The notes beneath the pieces were generated by a model, which saw only the letters and a list, made by a program, of their open reading frames with translations, was not told where the DNA came from and did not search any database. A stretch of DNA of 64,000 nucleotides, taken from the NCBI GenBank assembly GCA_022826665.1, contig JAJDUK010000047.1, positions 237,753 through 301,752 on the forward strand, written 5' to 3'. Positions 27,648-37,487 of the stretch are shown here, piece by piece (within the stretch, counting starts at the first letter, position 1; the number at the start of each line of letters is the position of its first letter). Source of the DNA: Alphaproteobacteria bacterium. Its GTDB lineage: Bacteria; Pseudomonadota; Alphaproteobacteria; UBA828. A program made the position numbers and the translations under genes.

Positions 27648-28475
27648 GACCGGCGAGACGCCCACGCCGGTGCCGGTGCTGGCGGGGCGGCCCCGGATCA
27701 TCGCGGTCGCGAACCAGAAGGGTGGCGTCGGCAAGACCACCACCGCCATCAACCTAGGCACCGCGCTTGCGGCAGCAGGACGGCCGGTGCTGCTGCTCGA
27801 CCTCGATCCGCAGGGGAACGCCAGCACCGGCCTCGGCATCCCGCTGGCGGAGCGCGCGCCCGGCTCCTACGGACTGCTCCAGGGCGCGCCGCTCGCTACG
27901 GCCCGGCGGCAGACCACGGTGCCGGGGCTTTCCGCGGTGCCGGCGACCCGCGACCTCGCGGGCGCCGAGATCGAACTCTCCCAAGCCCCCAGGCCGCAGC
28001 ATTGCCTGAGGGAGGCGCTGGCTCCGGCGCTCGCGGACGAGAGCACGCTGTCTCACGTGCTGATCGACTGCCCACCTTCCCTTGGCATGCTAACTGTCAA
28101 CGCTCTGGTCGCCGCGGACTCCGTGCTGGTACCGCTGCAGTGCGAGTTTTTGGCCCTGGAAGGGCTGAGCCAGGTGCTCAGCATCGTGGAGCGCGTGCGC
28201 ACCGCATTCAACCCGGCTCTCCACGTGCAGGGCATCGTGCTCACCATGTACGACAAGCGGAATAACCTCTCTGTGCAAGTGCGGGACGACGTGCGCACCC
28301 ATCTGGGCGATGCGGTGTACGAGACCATCATCCCGCGCAACGTGCGGGTCTCGGAGGCGCCGTCCTACGGTGTTCCGGTTTTGCTCCACGATTTCCGCTG
28401 CCCCGGCGCCCAGGCCTACGCCCACCTAGCCGGAGAGCTGCTGCGGCGCGAGCGAATTCAGAAGGAGAGCGCAGC

Positions 28476-28479
<4 letters not shown>
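27622..28479 (+). CDS. parA: Chromosome-partitioning ATPase ParA
   Basis: ParA is the Walker-type ATPase that moves ParB-parS complexes during chromosome segregation. The 285 residues have an extended N terminus of about 25 residues, then [17 protein letters not shown] (deviant Walker A with the signature Lys), [15 protein letters not shown] and [16 protein letters not shown], and an end typical of chromosomal ParA ([17 protein letters not shown]). It starts within rsmG and its stop overlaps the parB ATG (ATGA), so expression is coupled. Confidence 0.96.
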
Positions 28480-29399
<920 letters not shown>

Positions 29400-29897
29400 G
29401 GCACGAATTAAGTAGTAAAATCAGCGCCTTACGAGCGAGCGTAGATTTATAGATGCCTTGCTAATGAATTAGTTGCGGCTTGTCTCCGGGCGGTGGTCCG
29501 AAAGCGGTCGGGGGTCTCGCTCCTCTGCGGCGCGCTCCTCCGCCAGCTCCGATTATCCAGATGCTCCCGCCCGGCAAAGACCGCCTATTCTCCCGCCATC
29601 GTCACGGCCTTGTCGGCGTGGCCGGAGCCGTCATACGCCGCGAGCGAGCATCGTCCTGAGCATCGATCGCTCTCCCATCTGGGCCACGGGTAACCAGCCC
29701 GGAGCACGTCCAGACCTGATGGCGTTACATCTGCTCTCAACGCCCTGGGTTTGAGACAGATCAATACCCGAGACCGCAGGCACGGCCATGCTGGCGCAGG
29801 CCCTGCGAGCGGCGTGCAGGCCATGACCCTGGCAAGGAACGCGGGCCGGACTGTTGCGAGACGGTGCCCGCGTTCGACGACGGATCGAGGCCCTTCA
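29400..29897. other. Intergenic stretch after parB
   Basis: No convincing gene is seen. The first 75 bp are AT-richer (several TTAA/TTTA runs) and could hold the end of the parB transcript or a promoter. The rest is GC-rich with frames that resemble nothing known; a frame continuous with the downstream gene reaches 49 codons upstream of its proper start but reads as noise. No clear terminator hairpin with a T tract was found. Confidence 0.5.
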
Positions 29898-30959
29898 ATG
29901 GTGAGCCAGTACCGCATCGAGACCCTCTTCCTGTCGCAGGAGGATCTTCTGCGCGCGGGCTGCCTGGACATGGGGATGGCGATGGAGGCGGCCGAACAGG
30001 CCATGCTCGCCTACCAGAAGGGCGACATCATGTTCCCCGAGAAGATCGTGCAGATCTTCAACCAAGACACCCAGGCCCGCATCAACTGCCTGCCGGCGAC
30101 GCTGCTGCCGGAGAAGATCTGCGGCGTGAAGTGGGTCTCCGTCTTTCCCGAGAACCCCGAGGTCCACGGCATACAGAATCTCTCGGCGGTCATGATCCTG
30201 TCCGAGATCGATCACGGCTTCCCCCTTGCCCTGCTGGAGGGGACGCTCTGCTCCAATATGCGGGTCGGCACCATGGGCGGGATCGCCGCGAAGCACCTCG
30301 CCCGCCCGGACTCGCAGAGCGTCGGGTTCATCGGCGCGGGCGAGCAGGCCAAGATGCATCTGGTGGCGATGAAGAAGGCGGTGCCCGCGCTCGCCGAGTG
30401 CCGCGTCGCGGCGAAGTACGAGCACGAGGAGCAGCAGTTCGTCAGCGAGATGACGCCCCTGTTCCCCGACCTTCGCTTCGTCGCCACGGAGACGGACCTG
30501 CAGCGGGCAGCGGAGGGCGCCGACATCCTGGTCACCGCCACCAGCACGCAGGCGCCCCTGCTCAAGGCGGCGTGGATGAAGCCCGGCGCCTTCTACAGCC
30601 ACGTGGGCGGCTGGGAGGACGAATACGAGGTCGCTCGCCAGTGCCAGAAGATCGTCGTGGACGACTGGGAGACGGTGAAGCACAGGACCCAGACGCTGAG
30701 TCGAATGTACAAGGACGGTGCGTTGGCCGACGGCGACATCCACGCGAACCTCGTCGACATCGTGGCGGGCACGAGAAGCGGGAGGGAAAGCGCGGACGAG
30801 CGGGCCTATTTCAACGCGGTCGGTCTCGCCTACGTCGACGTGGCGATCGCCTATGCGATGTACCGTCGGGCCGCGGAAGCCGGGGTGGGGACGCGCCTCG
30901 CCATCCAGGACAACATGATCTTCCAGCACGAAGAGTTGGCGAACTGGATCCGGATGTAG
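29898..30959 (+). CDS. Ornithine cyclodeaminase / mu-crystallin family protein
   Basis: This 353-residue NAD(P)-binding protein is of the ornithine cyclodeaminase/mu-crystallin fold, whose members deaminate ornithine or reduce cyclic imines and related amino acids. Supporting stretches are NLSAVMILSEIDHGFPLALLEG, the Rossmann motif VGFIGAGEQAKMHLVA, and ADILVTATSTQAPLLKAAWM. The ATG with GAGG upstream fits the conserved beginning IETLFLSQEDLLRAG. It is inserted between parB and rho, which are otherwise ancestral neighbours, so it may be a later arrival. The substrate cannot be assigned. Confidence 0.85.
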   Translation: MVSQYRIETLFLSQEDLLRAGCLDMGMAMEAAEQAMLAYQKGDIMFPEKIVQIFNQDTQARINCLPATLLPEKICGVKWVSVFPENPEVHGIQNLSAVMILSEIDHGFPLALLEGTLCSNMRVGTMGGIAAKHLARPDSQSVGFIGAGEQAKMHLVAMKKAVPALAECRVAAKYEHEEQQFVSEMTPLFPDLRFVATETDLQRAAEGADILVTATSTQAPLLKAAWMKPGAFYSHVGGWEDEYEVARQCQKIVVDDWETVKHRTQTLSRMYKDGALADGDIHANLVDIVAGTRSGRESADERAYFNAVGLAYVDVAIAYAMYRRAAEAGVGTRLAIQDNMIFQHEELANWIRM

Positions 30960-31026
30960 TCTGCCGCCGGCGCGCCGGGCCGAGACCAGGCGCGGGCCAC
31001 GCGGGCTCGCGGGACTCCTGATTTCG

Positions 31027-31052
31027 CGCGCGAGACCTTTCAGGCTCGCGCG
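31027..31052. terminator. Possible bidirectional stem-loop between convergent genes
   Basis: CGCGCGAG and CTCGCGCG form a perfect 8-bp stem around a 10-base loop in the 109-bp gap between the convergent cyclodeaminase and rho genes. There is no T tract on either side, so it would not be a textbook intrinsic terminator; it may assist Rho-dependent ending or protect 3' ends. Confidence 0.35.
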
Positions 31053-31068
31053 ACGCCGGCTTGCGCGA

Positions 31069-32325
31069 CTACGTATTCATCGAGGCGAAGAATTCCTCGT
31101 TGGTCTTGGTCGTCTTGAGCTTGTCGACCAGGAACTCCATCGCGTCGACCGTGCCCATGGGCGAGAGGATGCGGCGCAGCACCCACATCTTGGCGAGGGT
31201 CGAGCGGTCCACCAGCAGTTCCTCCTTGCGAGTGCCGGAGCGGGCGATGTCCATGCTGGGCCAGGTGCGCTTATCGGCGAGCTTGCGGTCCAGAATGATC
31301 TCGGAGTTGCCGGTGCCCTTGAACTCCTCGAAGATCACCTCGTCCATGCGCGAGCCCGTGTCGATCAGCGCGGTCGCGATGATGGTGAGCGAGCCGCCGT
31401 GCTCGATGTTGCGGGCGGCGCCGAAGAAGCGCTTGGGCCGCTGCAGCGCGTTGGCGTCCACGCCGCCGGTCAGCACCTTGCCCGACGATGGCACCACGGT
31501 GTTGTAGGCGCGGGCCAGCCGCGTGATGGAATCCAGCAGGATCACCACATCGCGCTTGTGCTCCACCAGCCGTTTGGCCTTCTCGATCACCATCTCCGCC
31601 ACCTGCACGTGGCGCGAGGCCGGCTCGTCGAAGGTGGAGCTCACCACCTCGCCCTTCACCGAGCGGTCCATGTCGGTGACCTCCTCGGGCCGCTCGTCCA
31701 CCAGCAGCACGATGAGATAGGCCTCGGGGTGATTCTCCTCGATCGAGTGCGCGATGTTCTGCAGCATCATGGTCTTGCCGGTGCGTGGCGGGGCGACGAT
31801 CAGCGCCCGCTGCCCCTTGCCGAGCGGCGCCACGATGTCGAGGATGCGGCTGGTGGTGTCCTTCTTCTTGGGGTCGGCGATCTCCATGCTGAAGCGCTGC
31901 TCGGGGTAGAGAGGCGTCAGGTTGTCGAAGTTGACCTTGTGGCGGAGGTTCTCCGGCGGGTCGAAGTTGATGTTGTTGAGTTTGAGCAGCGCGAAGTAGC
32001 GCTCGCCGTCGCGGGGCGCCCTGATCTGGCCTTCCAGCGTGTCGCCGGTGCGGAGCCCGAAGCGGCGGATCTGGCTCGGGCTCACGTAGATGTCGTCGGG
32101 GCCGGGCAGGTAATTGGACTCCGGCGAGCGCAGGAAGCCGAAGCCGTCCTGCAAGGTCTCCAGCACGCCCGAGCCGAAGATCGCCTGATCGTTCTCGGCA
32201 AGCTGCCGGAGGATCGCGAACATCAGGTCCTGCCGGCGCATCGAGTTCGCGTTCTCGATCTCGAGCTCTTCGGCGTAGTCGATCAGCTGAGTCGGGGTCT
32301 GGGTCTTGAGCTCTTGCAGGTGCAT
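31069..32325 (-). CDS. rho: Transcription termination factor Rho
   Basis: Rho is the hexameric RNA helicase that ends transcription. The 418 residues from [21 protein letters not shown] are of normal length and show the N-terminal RNA-binding cold-shock domain ([30 protein letters not shown]), Walker A APPRTGKT, the Q and R loops ([35 protein letters not shown]) and the end [13 protein letters not shown]. The internal ATG is used since 21 residues of an upstream extension are not conserved. The 213-bp leader upstream is unusually long for this region and could carry autoregulation, as known for rho elsewhere. Confidence 0.98.
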   Translation of the reverse strand: MHLQELKTQTPTQLIDYAEELEIENANSMRRQDLMFAILRQLAENDQAIFGSGVLETLQDGFGFLRSPESNYLPGPDDIYVSPSQIRRFGLRTGDTLEGQIRAPRDGERYFALLKLNNINFDPPENLRHKVNFDNLTPLYPEQRFSMEIADPKKKDTTSRILDIVAPLGKGQRALIVAPPRTGKTMMLQNIAHSIEENHPEAYLIVLLVDERPEEVTDMDRSVKGEVVSSTFDEPASRHVQVAEMVIEKAKRLVEHKRDVVILLDSITRLARAYNTVVPSSGKVLTGGVDANALQRPKRFFGAARNIEHGGSLTIIATALIDTGSRMDEVIFEEFKGTGNSEIILDRKLADKRTWPSMDIARSGTRKEELLVDRSTLAKMWVLRRILSPMGTVDAMEFLVDKLKTTKTNEEFFASMNT

Positions 32326-32538
32326 GACAGGTGCTGCCGTTGTGGAGCGGAAATCGCACCGCCGGCCGGCGGTACGCTGAGGGCGCAAACCTAGTGAGAA
32401 CGGCGTGCGGCTATTTTTCCGAGAGAATGCGCCGAAGACGGGCAGAGAAGCCCGCCCGCTGCGGCGGACGCGAACCTTAGCCTATCGGGTGCCGTTCCGC
32501 CGTGTCAAACGGAGATTCCATGCCGGTATTCCAGGCGC

Positions 32539-33642
32539 TCATGGCGGCGCGGGCCGCTTGAACTGCTTGGCAAGCGCAAGACCCTGGCGTTGGTAAGAGG
32601 AGCCGATGCCGTGGCCGTAAAGCTCGGCGGGGCGTTCGGTCAGCGGCTCGAAGAGGAGGCGACCGATGGTCTGGCCGTCCTCGATGACAAAGGGCACGTC
32701 GTGGGAGCGGACTTCGAGCACCGCGCGCGTGCCGCCGCCGCCGGCCTCGTCATGGCCGAAGCCCGGATCGAAGAAGCCCGCGTAGTGCGCGCGGAACTCG
32801 CCGACCAGCGTGTCGTAGGCGACCATCTCGGCCGCATGATCCGGCGGGATTCGCACGGCTTCCTTCGAGGCCAGGATGTAGAAATCGTCCGGGTTCAGGA
32901 TCACGCCGCCGCCGGAGGGCCGCGCGATGGGCTCCCAGAAGTCGCCGGGCTCGTAGCGGCCGACCACGTCGATGTCGATCAGGTCGGCGTGGCGCTTCGC
33001 CTTCCAGCCGACCAGACCGTCGCCGGCGCCGGCGAGATCGACCGAGAGCGGCAGGCCGCCGGAGAAGCCCCCGCGCGCGACCTCGCCCTCGACCAGCCGC
33101 CGCTCGGCGTGCAGCCGCTCCAGCGCGCCTTCGGAGTAAGCGGGATCGCCCCGCTTGAAGCGGATCTGGTTGAGCCGGCTGCCGGCGCGTACCACGATGC
33201 TGAAGGTGCGGGGCGAGACCTCGGCGTAGAGCGGCCCCCGGTAGCCGGCCTGCACCCGGTCGAACTCGTGCGCTTCGTCGGCGATGAGCCGGGTGAAGAT
33301 GTCGAGCCGGCCGGTGGAGCTCTTGGGGTTGGCGTGGGCGGCCACGTCGGGCGCAAGCGCGAGGCGCTCCATCAGCGGCACGATGTAGACGCAACCTCGC
33401 TCAAGAACGGCGCCGGGTGCGAGGTCGATCTCATGCATGCCGAGGCGCGCGATCTTCGCGCTCACGCTCTCCCGGCCCGGCAGGAAGCTCGCGCGCACGC
33501 GGTAGGCCATGGGCCCGAGCCGGAGATCGAGGCTCGCGGGCTGGATCTGCACCGCGCCGATGGGCTGGTCCGCCGCCACGCCGTCCCGCTCGATCAATGC
33601 CGTGATGGCGGTGCTCGACAGGACCCCAGCTCGCTCGCTCAT
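32539..33642 (-). CDS. dcd: 2'-deoxycytidine 5'-triphosphate deaminase, long double-domain form
   Basis: This enzyme makes dUTP from dCTP. At 367 residues it is about twice the usual Dcd, and belongs to the alphaproteobacterial long form with two related domains. Domain one contains QIQPASLDLRLGPMAYRVRA and the active-site stretch HANPKSSTGRLDIFTRL. Domain two contains GGGVILNPDDFYILASKE, AEMVAYDTLVGEFRAHYAGFF and VPFVIEDGQTIGRLLFE. It lies between rho and hemJ, a common location in this class. The start MSERAGVLSS has GGGGAG about 8 bases upstream. Confidence 0.9.
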   Translation of the reverse strand: MSERAGVLSSTAITALIERDGVAADQPIGAVQIQPASLDLRLGPMAYRVRASFLPGRESVSAKIARLGMHEIDLAPGAVLERGCVYIVPLMERLALAPDVAAHANPKSSTGRLDIFTRLIADEAHEFDRVQAGYRGPLYAEVSPRTFSIVVRAGSRLNQIRFKRGDPAYSEGALERLHAERRLVEGEVARGGFSGGLPLSVDLAGAGDGLVGWKAKRHADLIDIDVVGRYEPGDFWEPIARPSGGGVILNPDDFYILASKEAVRIPPDHAAEMVAYDTLVGEFRAHYAGFFDPGFGHDEAGGGGTRAVLEVRSHDVPFVIEDGQTIGRLLFEPLTERPAELYGHGIGSSYQRQGLALAKQFKRPAPP

Positions 33643-33660
33643 GGTTCGCTCCCCGCCGGC

Positions 33661-34104
33661 TCAGAACGGCCTGACGATGACCATGATGACAATAGCGATC
33701 ATGGCGAGCGTCGGCACCTCGTTCACCCGGCGGTAGAAGCGCGCGCTGCGGCGGTTGCGGTCGGCGGCGAAGTCGCGGCGCCAGCGGGCGAGCAGCCCGT
33801 GGAAAGCCGCAAGCAGCACCACCAGAGCCAGCTTGACGTAGATCCAGATATCGCCCGACCAGTCCACCACGCCGGGCTGGGCTAGCAGGGCGCCGCCGAA
33901 ACCGAAGCTCGCTACCATGGCCGGGTTGACGATGATCCGGAGCAGGCGCCGCTCCATGACCTTGAGCGTCTCCGAGAGCTCGGAGCCCGGCTTGGCGTCG
34001 GCGTGATAGACGTAGAGGCGGGGCAGATAGAGCATCCCCGCCATCCAGGCGATCACCGCGATCACATGCAGCGCCCTGAGCCACGTGTAGAGATCGTCCG
34101 CCAT
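33661..34104 (-). CDS. hemJ: Protoporphyrinogen oxidase HemJ
   Basis: HemJ oxidises protoporphyrinogen IX to protoporphyrin IX in the inner membrane. The 147 residues contain four hydrophobic helices and the family signature LYTWLRALHVIAVIAWMAGML with the conserved His, followed by LPRLYVYH, LKVMERRLLRIIVNPAM and RFYRRVNEVPTL. The ATG overlaps the hemH stop codon by one base (TGATG), so hemE-hemH-hemJ form one operon that covers three late steps of haem synthesis. Confidence 0.94.
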   Translation of the reverse strand: MADDLYTWLRALHVIAVIAWMAGMLYLPRLYVYHADAKPGSELSETLKVMERRLLRIIVNPAMVASFGFGGALLAQPGVVDWSGDIWIYVKLALVVLLAAFHGLLARWRRDFAADRNRRSARFYRRVNEVPTLAMIAIVIMVIVRPF

Positions 34105-35129
34105 CAGCCCGCCACCAAGGGACAGCCGCCATGGGTGGCGGGGCAGAGCCGCCCGCCTTCGCCGGAGTCGAGGCCGGCATCGCGTTCCAGGGCACCGCGC
34201 ACCAGGCGCGCAAGCGCCGCGACGAAGGCTGGATGCGTGCCGAGGGCCGGCACCCGGTGATAGGCAGGGACGCCGGCGGCGCGCGCGTGGTCGCGATAGG
34301 TGACGTCGAGTTCGACAAGGGTCTCGCTGTGCTCGGAGACGAAAGCGATGGGCACGACGACCACGGGCACGCGCTCCCGTCCGGCGCGGTCGAGCTCGTC
34401 GACGGTGGCGGGCTCCAACCAGGCGAGTGGTCCGACCTTGCTCTGGTAGCAGACCGTCCAATCCAGGTCTTCACGGCCGAGGCAGGCGACGATGCCCCGC
34501 GCGGTTTCCTCCACCTGCCACTGGTAGGGATCGCCGCGTGCCACCACACGCTTGGGCAGGCCGTGGGCCGAGAAGAGCACGCGCGGCTTGCCGGCCTCGG
34601 CCGCCGCCGCCAGCAAGGGCTCGATCAGCGCCGCATGGGCCGCGATCAGCCCCTCGGCCTGCGGGTAGCAGCAGATGGCGTGCGTCGGTGCCGCGATGCC
34701 GGCAGTGCTGGCAGCCTTCCACCAGGCGTCAAGCGACGAGGCCACGGTGGTGGTGGAGAACTGCGGATAGAGCGGCAGCAGCACGATCCGATCCGGCCGG
34801 AAGGCGGCAACCTGTTGCGCCGCCGCCTCGCTCATCGGGTGCCAGTAGCGCATCGCAACAACCACCTCGACCACACCGAGAGCAGCCTGCAACGCCGCCG
34901 CTTGCGCTTCGGTCTCTTCGAGCAGAGGCGAACGCCCGCCGATCGTGCGGTAGATTTCGCGGGCTTCGGGGCCACGACGCCTGGCAATCAGACGCGCGAG
35001 CAACCGGCGCACAGGCCCTGGCGCTCCGATGATCGCAGGGTCTCGGAACAGATTGCGCAGAAAGGGCTCGACGGCATCCAGAGAATCTGGCCCACCCAGA
35101 TTCATGAGAACCACCGCAACGCGGCTCAT
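34104..35129 (-). CDS. hemH: Ferrochelatase
   Basis: HemH inserts ferrous iron into protoporphyrin IX. The 341 residues begin SRVAVVLMNLGGPDSLDAVEPFL and carry the family core VLFSAHGLPKRVVARGDPYQ with the catalytic His and FVSEHSETLVELDVTYRDHA with the acidic metal path. The ATG overlaps the hemE stop codon (ATGA); a GTG seven codons earlier is possible but lies inside hemE. The hemJ start overlaps its own stop. Confidence 0.96.
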   Translation of the reverse strand: MSRVAVVLMNLGGPDSLDAVEPFLRNLFRDPAIIGAPGPVRRLLARLIARRRGPEAREIYRTIGGRSPLLEETEAQAAALQAALGVVEVVVAMRYWHPMSEAAAQQVAAFRPDRIVLLPLYPQFSTTTVASSLDAWWKAASTAGIAAPTHAICCYPQAEGLIAAHAALIEPLLAAAAEAGKPRVLFSAHGLPKRVVARGDPYQWQVEETARGIVACLGREDLDWTVCYQSKVGPLAWLEPATVDELDRAGRERVPVVVVPIAFVSEHSETLVELDVTYRDHARAAGVPAYHRVPALGTHPAFVAALARLVRGALERDAGLDSGEGGRLCPATHGGCPLVAG

Positions 35130-36184
35130 CGCCTGTTCCCGTCCGGCCACGATCGCACAAGATCACAGAGTTCAGCGACATGTTCAGGTGGGGTTTGGGG
35201 CAGCACGCCTTCGCCCAGGTTGAACACGAAGGGCCCTTGGCCGAGCGCATCCAGAATGCGGCTGGCCGCTTGCCGCAGCGCGTCGCCGCCCGCCAGCAGC
35301 GCTACGGGATCCAGGTTGCCCTGCACCGTGCAATGCGGCTGCAGACGTGCCGCTGCCCAAACGGGCGGCACGGTGCTGTCGATGGAGATTGCGTCCACGC
35401 CGGTCTCTGCCGCGAAGCGCTCACAAGCCACGCCCGCGCCGCGCGGGTAGCCGATAATCGGCGCGGCCGGATGCACGGACTTCACGTCCGCCACGATCAT
35501 CTTCAGAGGCTCGACGCACCAGCGGGTAAGCTCGCTCTCAGGCAACGCACCGGCCCAGCTATCGAAGACCTGTACCGCGTCGGCGCCGGCGTCGAGCTGG
35601 GCGATGAGATGAGCCGCTACCGCTTGGCGTATGGTCTCGATCAGCCGGCTGAAGCTATTGGGATCGCGATAGGCCCAGCCCTTCGTGGCGGCAAAATCCC
35701 GGCTTCGCCCGCCGCCGACCATGTAGGTCGCAAGCGTCCACGGCGCGCCGGCGAAGCCCAGCACCGTCGCCCCGGCAGGCGCCGTCGCCCCGACCCGCTC
35801 CATCGCTTCGTAGACGGGCGCAAGATGACGCCTCTGGCGTTCCGCATCGAATTCGGGCAGGGACCCACCCTCCGCAATCGCTTTGAGCCTGGGTCCCTCA
35901 CCCTCCTCGAACCAGAGCTTGACGCCGAGCGCCTCGGCGACCACCAGGATATCCGAGAACAGGATGAGCCCGTCCAGGGGGAAGCGGCGCAGGGGTTGAA
36001 GCGTAGCCTCCACAGCCAAAACCGGGTCGTAGCAAAGATCGAGGAAGGAGCCCGCCTTCGCCCGCAGCGCGCGGTACTCAGGCAGGTAACGCCCCGCTTG
36101 GCGCATGAGCCAGAGCGGCGGCCGCTGCTGCACCTCCCCACGAAGCGCCGAGAGAAGCGGTTTTCTGTACGTATCCACGGTCAC
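35126..36184 (-). CDS. hemE: Uroporphyrinogen decarboxylase
   Basis: HemE converts uroporphyrinogen III to coproporphyrinogen III. The 352 residues have PLWLMRQAGRYLPEYRALR, FSDILVVAEALG, GFAGAPWTLATYMVGGGRS and the substrate-binding IGYPRGAGVACERF. It starts at GTG, as no ATG is nearby. It opens the hemE-hemH-hemJ operon and is read away from the proposed replication origin, the same arrangement as in Caulobacter, where the hemE promoter lies within the origin. Confidence 0.96.
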   Translation of the reverse strand: MTVDTYRKPLLSALRGEVQQRPPLWLMRQAGRYLPEYRALRAKAGSFLDLCYDPVLAVEATLQPLRRFPLDGLILFSDILVVAEALGVKLWFEEGEGPRLKAIAEGGSLPEFDAERQRRHLAPVYEAMERVGATAPAGATVLGFAGAPWTLATYMVGGGRSRDFAATKGWAYRDPNSFSRLIETIRQAVAAHLIAQLDAGADAVQVFDSWAGALPESELTRWCVEPLKMIVADVKSVHPAAPIIGYPRGAGVACERFAAETGVDAISIDSTVPPVWAAARLQPHCTVQGNLDPVALLAGGDALRQAASRILDALGQGPFVFNLGEGVLPQTPPEHVAELCDLVRSWPDGNRR

Positions 36185-36599
36185 GAGTCGGCTCTTGTCC
36201 CCGGCTTTGTCAGACTATCTTCATTAAATGACTCTTAAGTAAGGGTGGATGATGTTGTTGGTGCGGATGAAGGGATTGTGGCGTTCATCCCACGGGTCAA
36301 GTGAATGATCGCGCGGGTCGTGCCGCAGACGAGCTCGACGTGAAAAAGCGATGAATGGGCCAACGCAGCGGCGTGTTTCAGCGGTTGTGAGGAAACTAGG
36401 ATAGTGTGGAAGGGCACTTGGCGGCACCGGTCATGAGAGTGTTATCCCCGTTTTGACGGTTTTGTGACAGGGATGATCGGATAAGCTGAGGATAGGTTGG
36501 GGGTTGTCTGGCTGGGTGCCGTTGCCCACGGATTCCCCACATGAAGGCGCTGAGAAGTCGTGTCGGTACGGGCGCAGCGCGGAGGGTCGTGGCGGGTTC
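36185..36599. other. oriC: Predicted chromosomal replication origin (oriC)
   Basis: This 415-bp gap between divergent hemE and ppsR is AT-richer than its flanks and has no gene. In Caulobacter and Rickettsia the origin lies in exactly this hemE/COG1806 interval. Four sites match the DnaA box TTATCCACA at 7 of 9 positions: TTATCCCCG at 36442, TTCCCCACA at 36533, and on the other strand sites at 36244-36252 and 36487-36495. No perfect box is present. A perfect CtrA box and three GANTC sites (36185, 36230, 36531) also occur. parS is about 9 kb away. The call rests on context plus weak boxes. Confidence 0.72.
36224..36238. promoter_or_regulatory. CtrA-type box (TTAA-N7-TTAA) in oriC
   Basis: TTAAATGACTCTTAA is a perfect match to the CtrA consensus TTAA-N7-TTAA, and its spacer contains GACTC, a possible CcrM methylation site. 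It is about 40 bp upstream of hemE, where on the hemE strand TTACTT and GATAGT, 17 bp apart, could form a weak promoter. CtrA bound here would be placed to repress both origin firing and hemE, as in Caulobacter. Confidence 0.65.
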
Positions 36600-37415
36600 A
36601 TGCGAAGGTTTCATCTGCATCTGGTCTCGGACGCTACCGGCGAGACCTGCATCACCATAGCGCGCGCGGCGGCAGCGCAATTCCAGGGCGTGGATGCGAT
36701 TGAGCACCTGTGGTCGCTGGTGCGCACCGAGAGTCAGCTGCGGCAAGTTCTCGCCCATGTCGAGGCGGAGCCCGGCGTGGTGATGTTCACCCTCGTGGAC
36801 CCACAGCTTCAAGCCCTCCTGCACAAGGAGTGCCGGCGTATCGAAGTTCCGTGTATCCCATTGCTCGACACGGCGATCACGGCGTTGAGCGGCTTCCTCG
36901 GCATCGAGAGCCGCAATCAGCCGGGCAGCCAACACGTCATGGACGAAGCCTATCTCAAGCGCATCGAGGCGATGAACTATGCGCTCGCCCACGACGACGG
37001 GCACTCGCCGACATCGCTGCGGGAGGCGGATATCGTGCTCGTCGGCGTGTCGCGGACCTCGAAGACACCGACCTGCTTCTATCTCGCCAATCGCGGCCTC
37101 AAGGCCGCCAATGTGCCGGTGGTGCCGGGTAGTCCGCTGCCACCGGAGCTTGCAGCACCGCAGGGTGCGCTGGTGGTTGGCCTCACCTGTCACCCGGAGC
37201 AGCTGATCGATATCCGGCGAAGCCGTATGCGCATGATCGGCGATATCGGCGAGACCGCCTACGTGGACCCCCTTCAGGTCGAGGAGGAGGTGCGGCAGGC
37301 ACGGCGCTTGTACGCAGAGGCGGGATGGCCGGTGATCGACGTGACCCACCGTTCGATCGAGGAGACGGCCGCCGCGATTCTTCAGCTATACGACCGCCGC
37401 GCCCTCTCCCCCTGA
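36600..37415 (+). CDS. ppsR: Kinase/pyrophosphorylase regulatory protein (PpsR/PDRP, DUF299)
   Basis: This is a bifunctional regulator that phosphorylates and dephosphorylates pyruvate phosphate dikinase or PEP synthase. The 271 residues begin RRFHLHLVSDATGETCITIARA and contain the P-loop-like GVSRTSKTPTCFYLANRG, the HVMDEAYLKRIEAMNYALAHDDG region and LQVEEEVRQARRLY. The ATG shown matches the conserved start; a longer frame upstream enters the origin region. It is the gene called RP001/COG1806 at the alphaproteobacterial origin and leads the ppsR-maf-aroE-coaE-dnaQ series. Confidence 0.95.
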   Translation: MRRFHLHLVSDATGETCITIARAAAAQFQGVDAIEHLWSLVRTESQLRQVLAHVEAEPGVVMFTLVDPQLQALLHKECRRIEVPCIPLLDTAITALSGFLGIESRNQPGSQHVMDEAYLKRIEAMNYALAHDDGHSPTSLREADIVLVGVSRTSKTPTCFYLANRGLKAANVPVVPGSPLPPELAAPQGALVVGLTCHPEQLIDIRRSRMRMIGDIGETAYVDPLQVEEEVRQARRLYAEAGWPVIDVTHRSIEETAAAILQLYDRRALSP

Positions 37416-37487
37416 GCGGTTGGCGCGGCGCGGGAAGCGTATATTCTGCGGCGCGGTAAGGGCGAGCCGGGACAGGAAAGCGGACCT

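Noticed and set aside
36504..36599. N-terminal extension of PpsR into the origin region
   Set aside because: The 32 extra residues are not family-like, and the internal ATG matches the conserved start.
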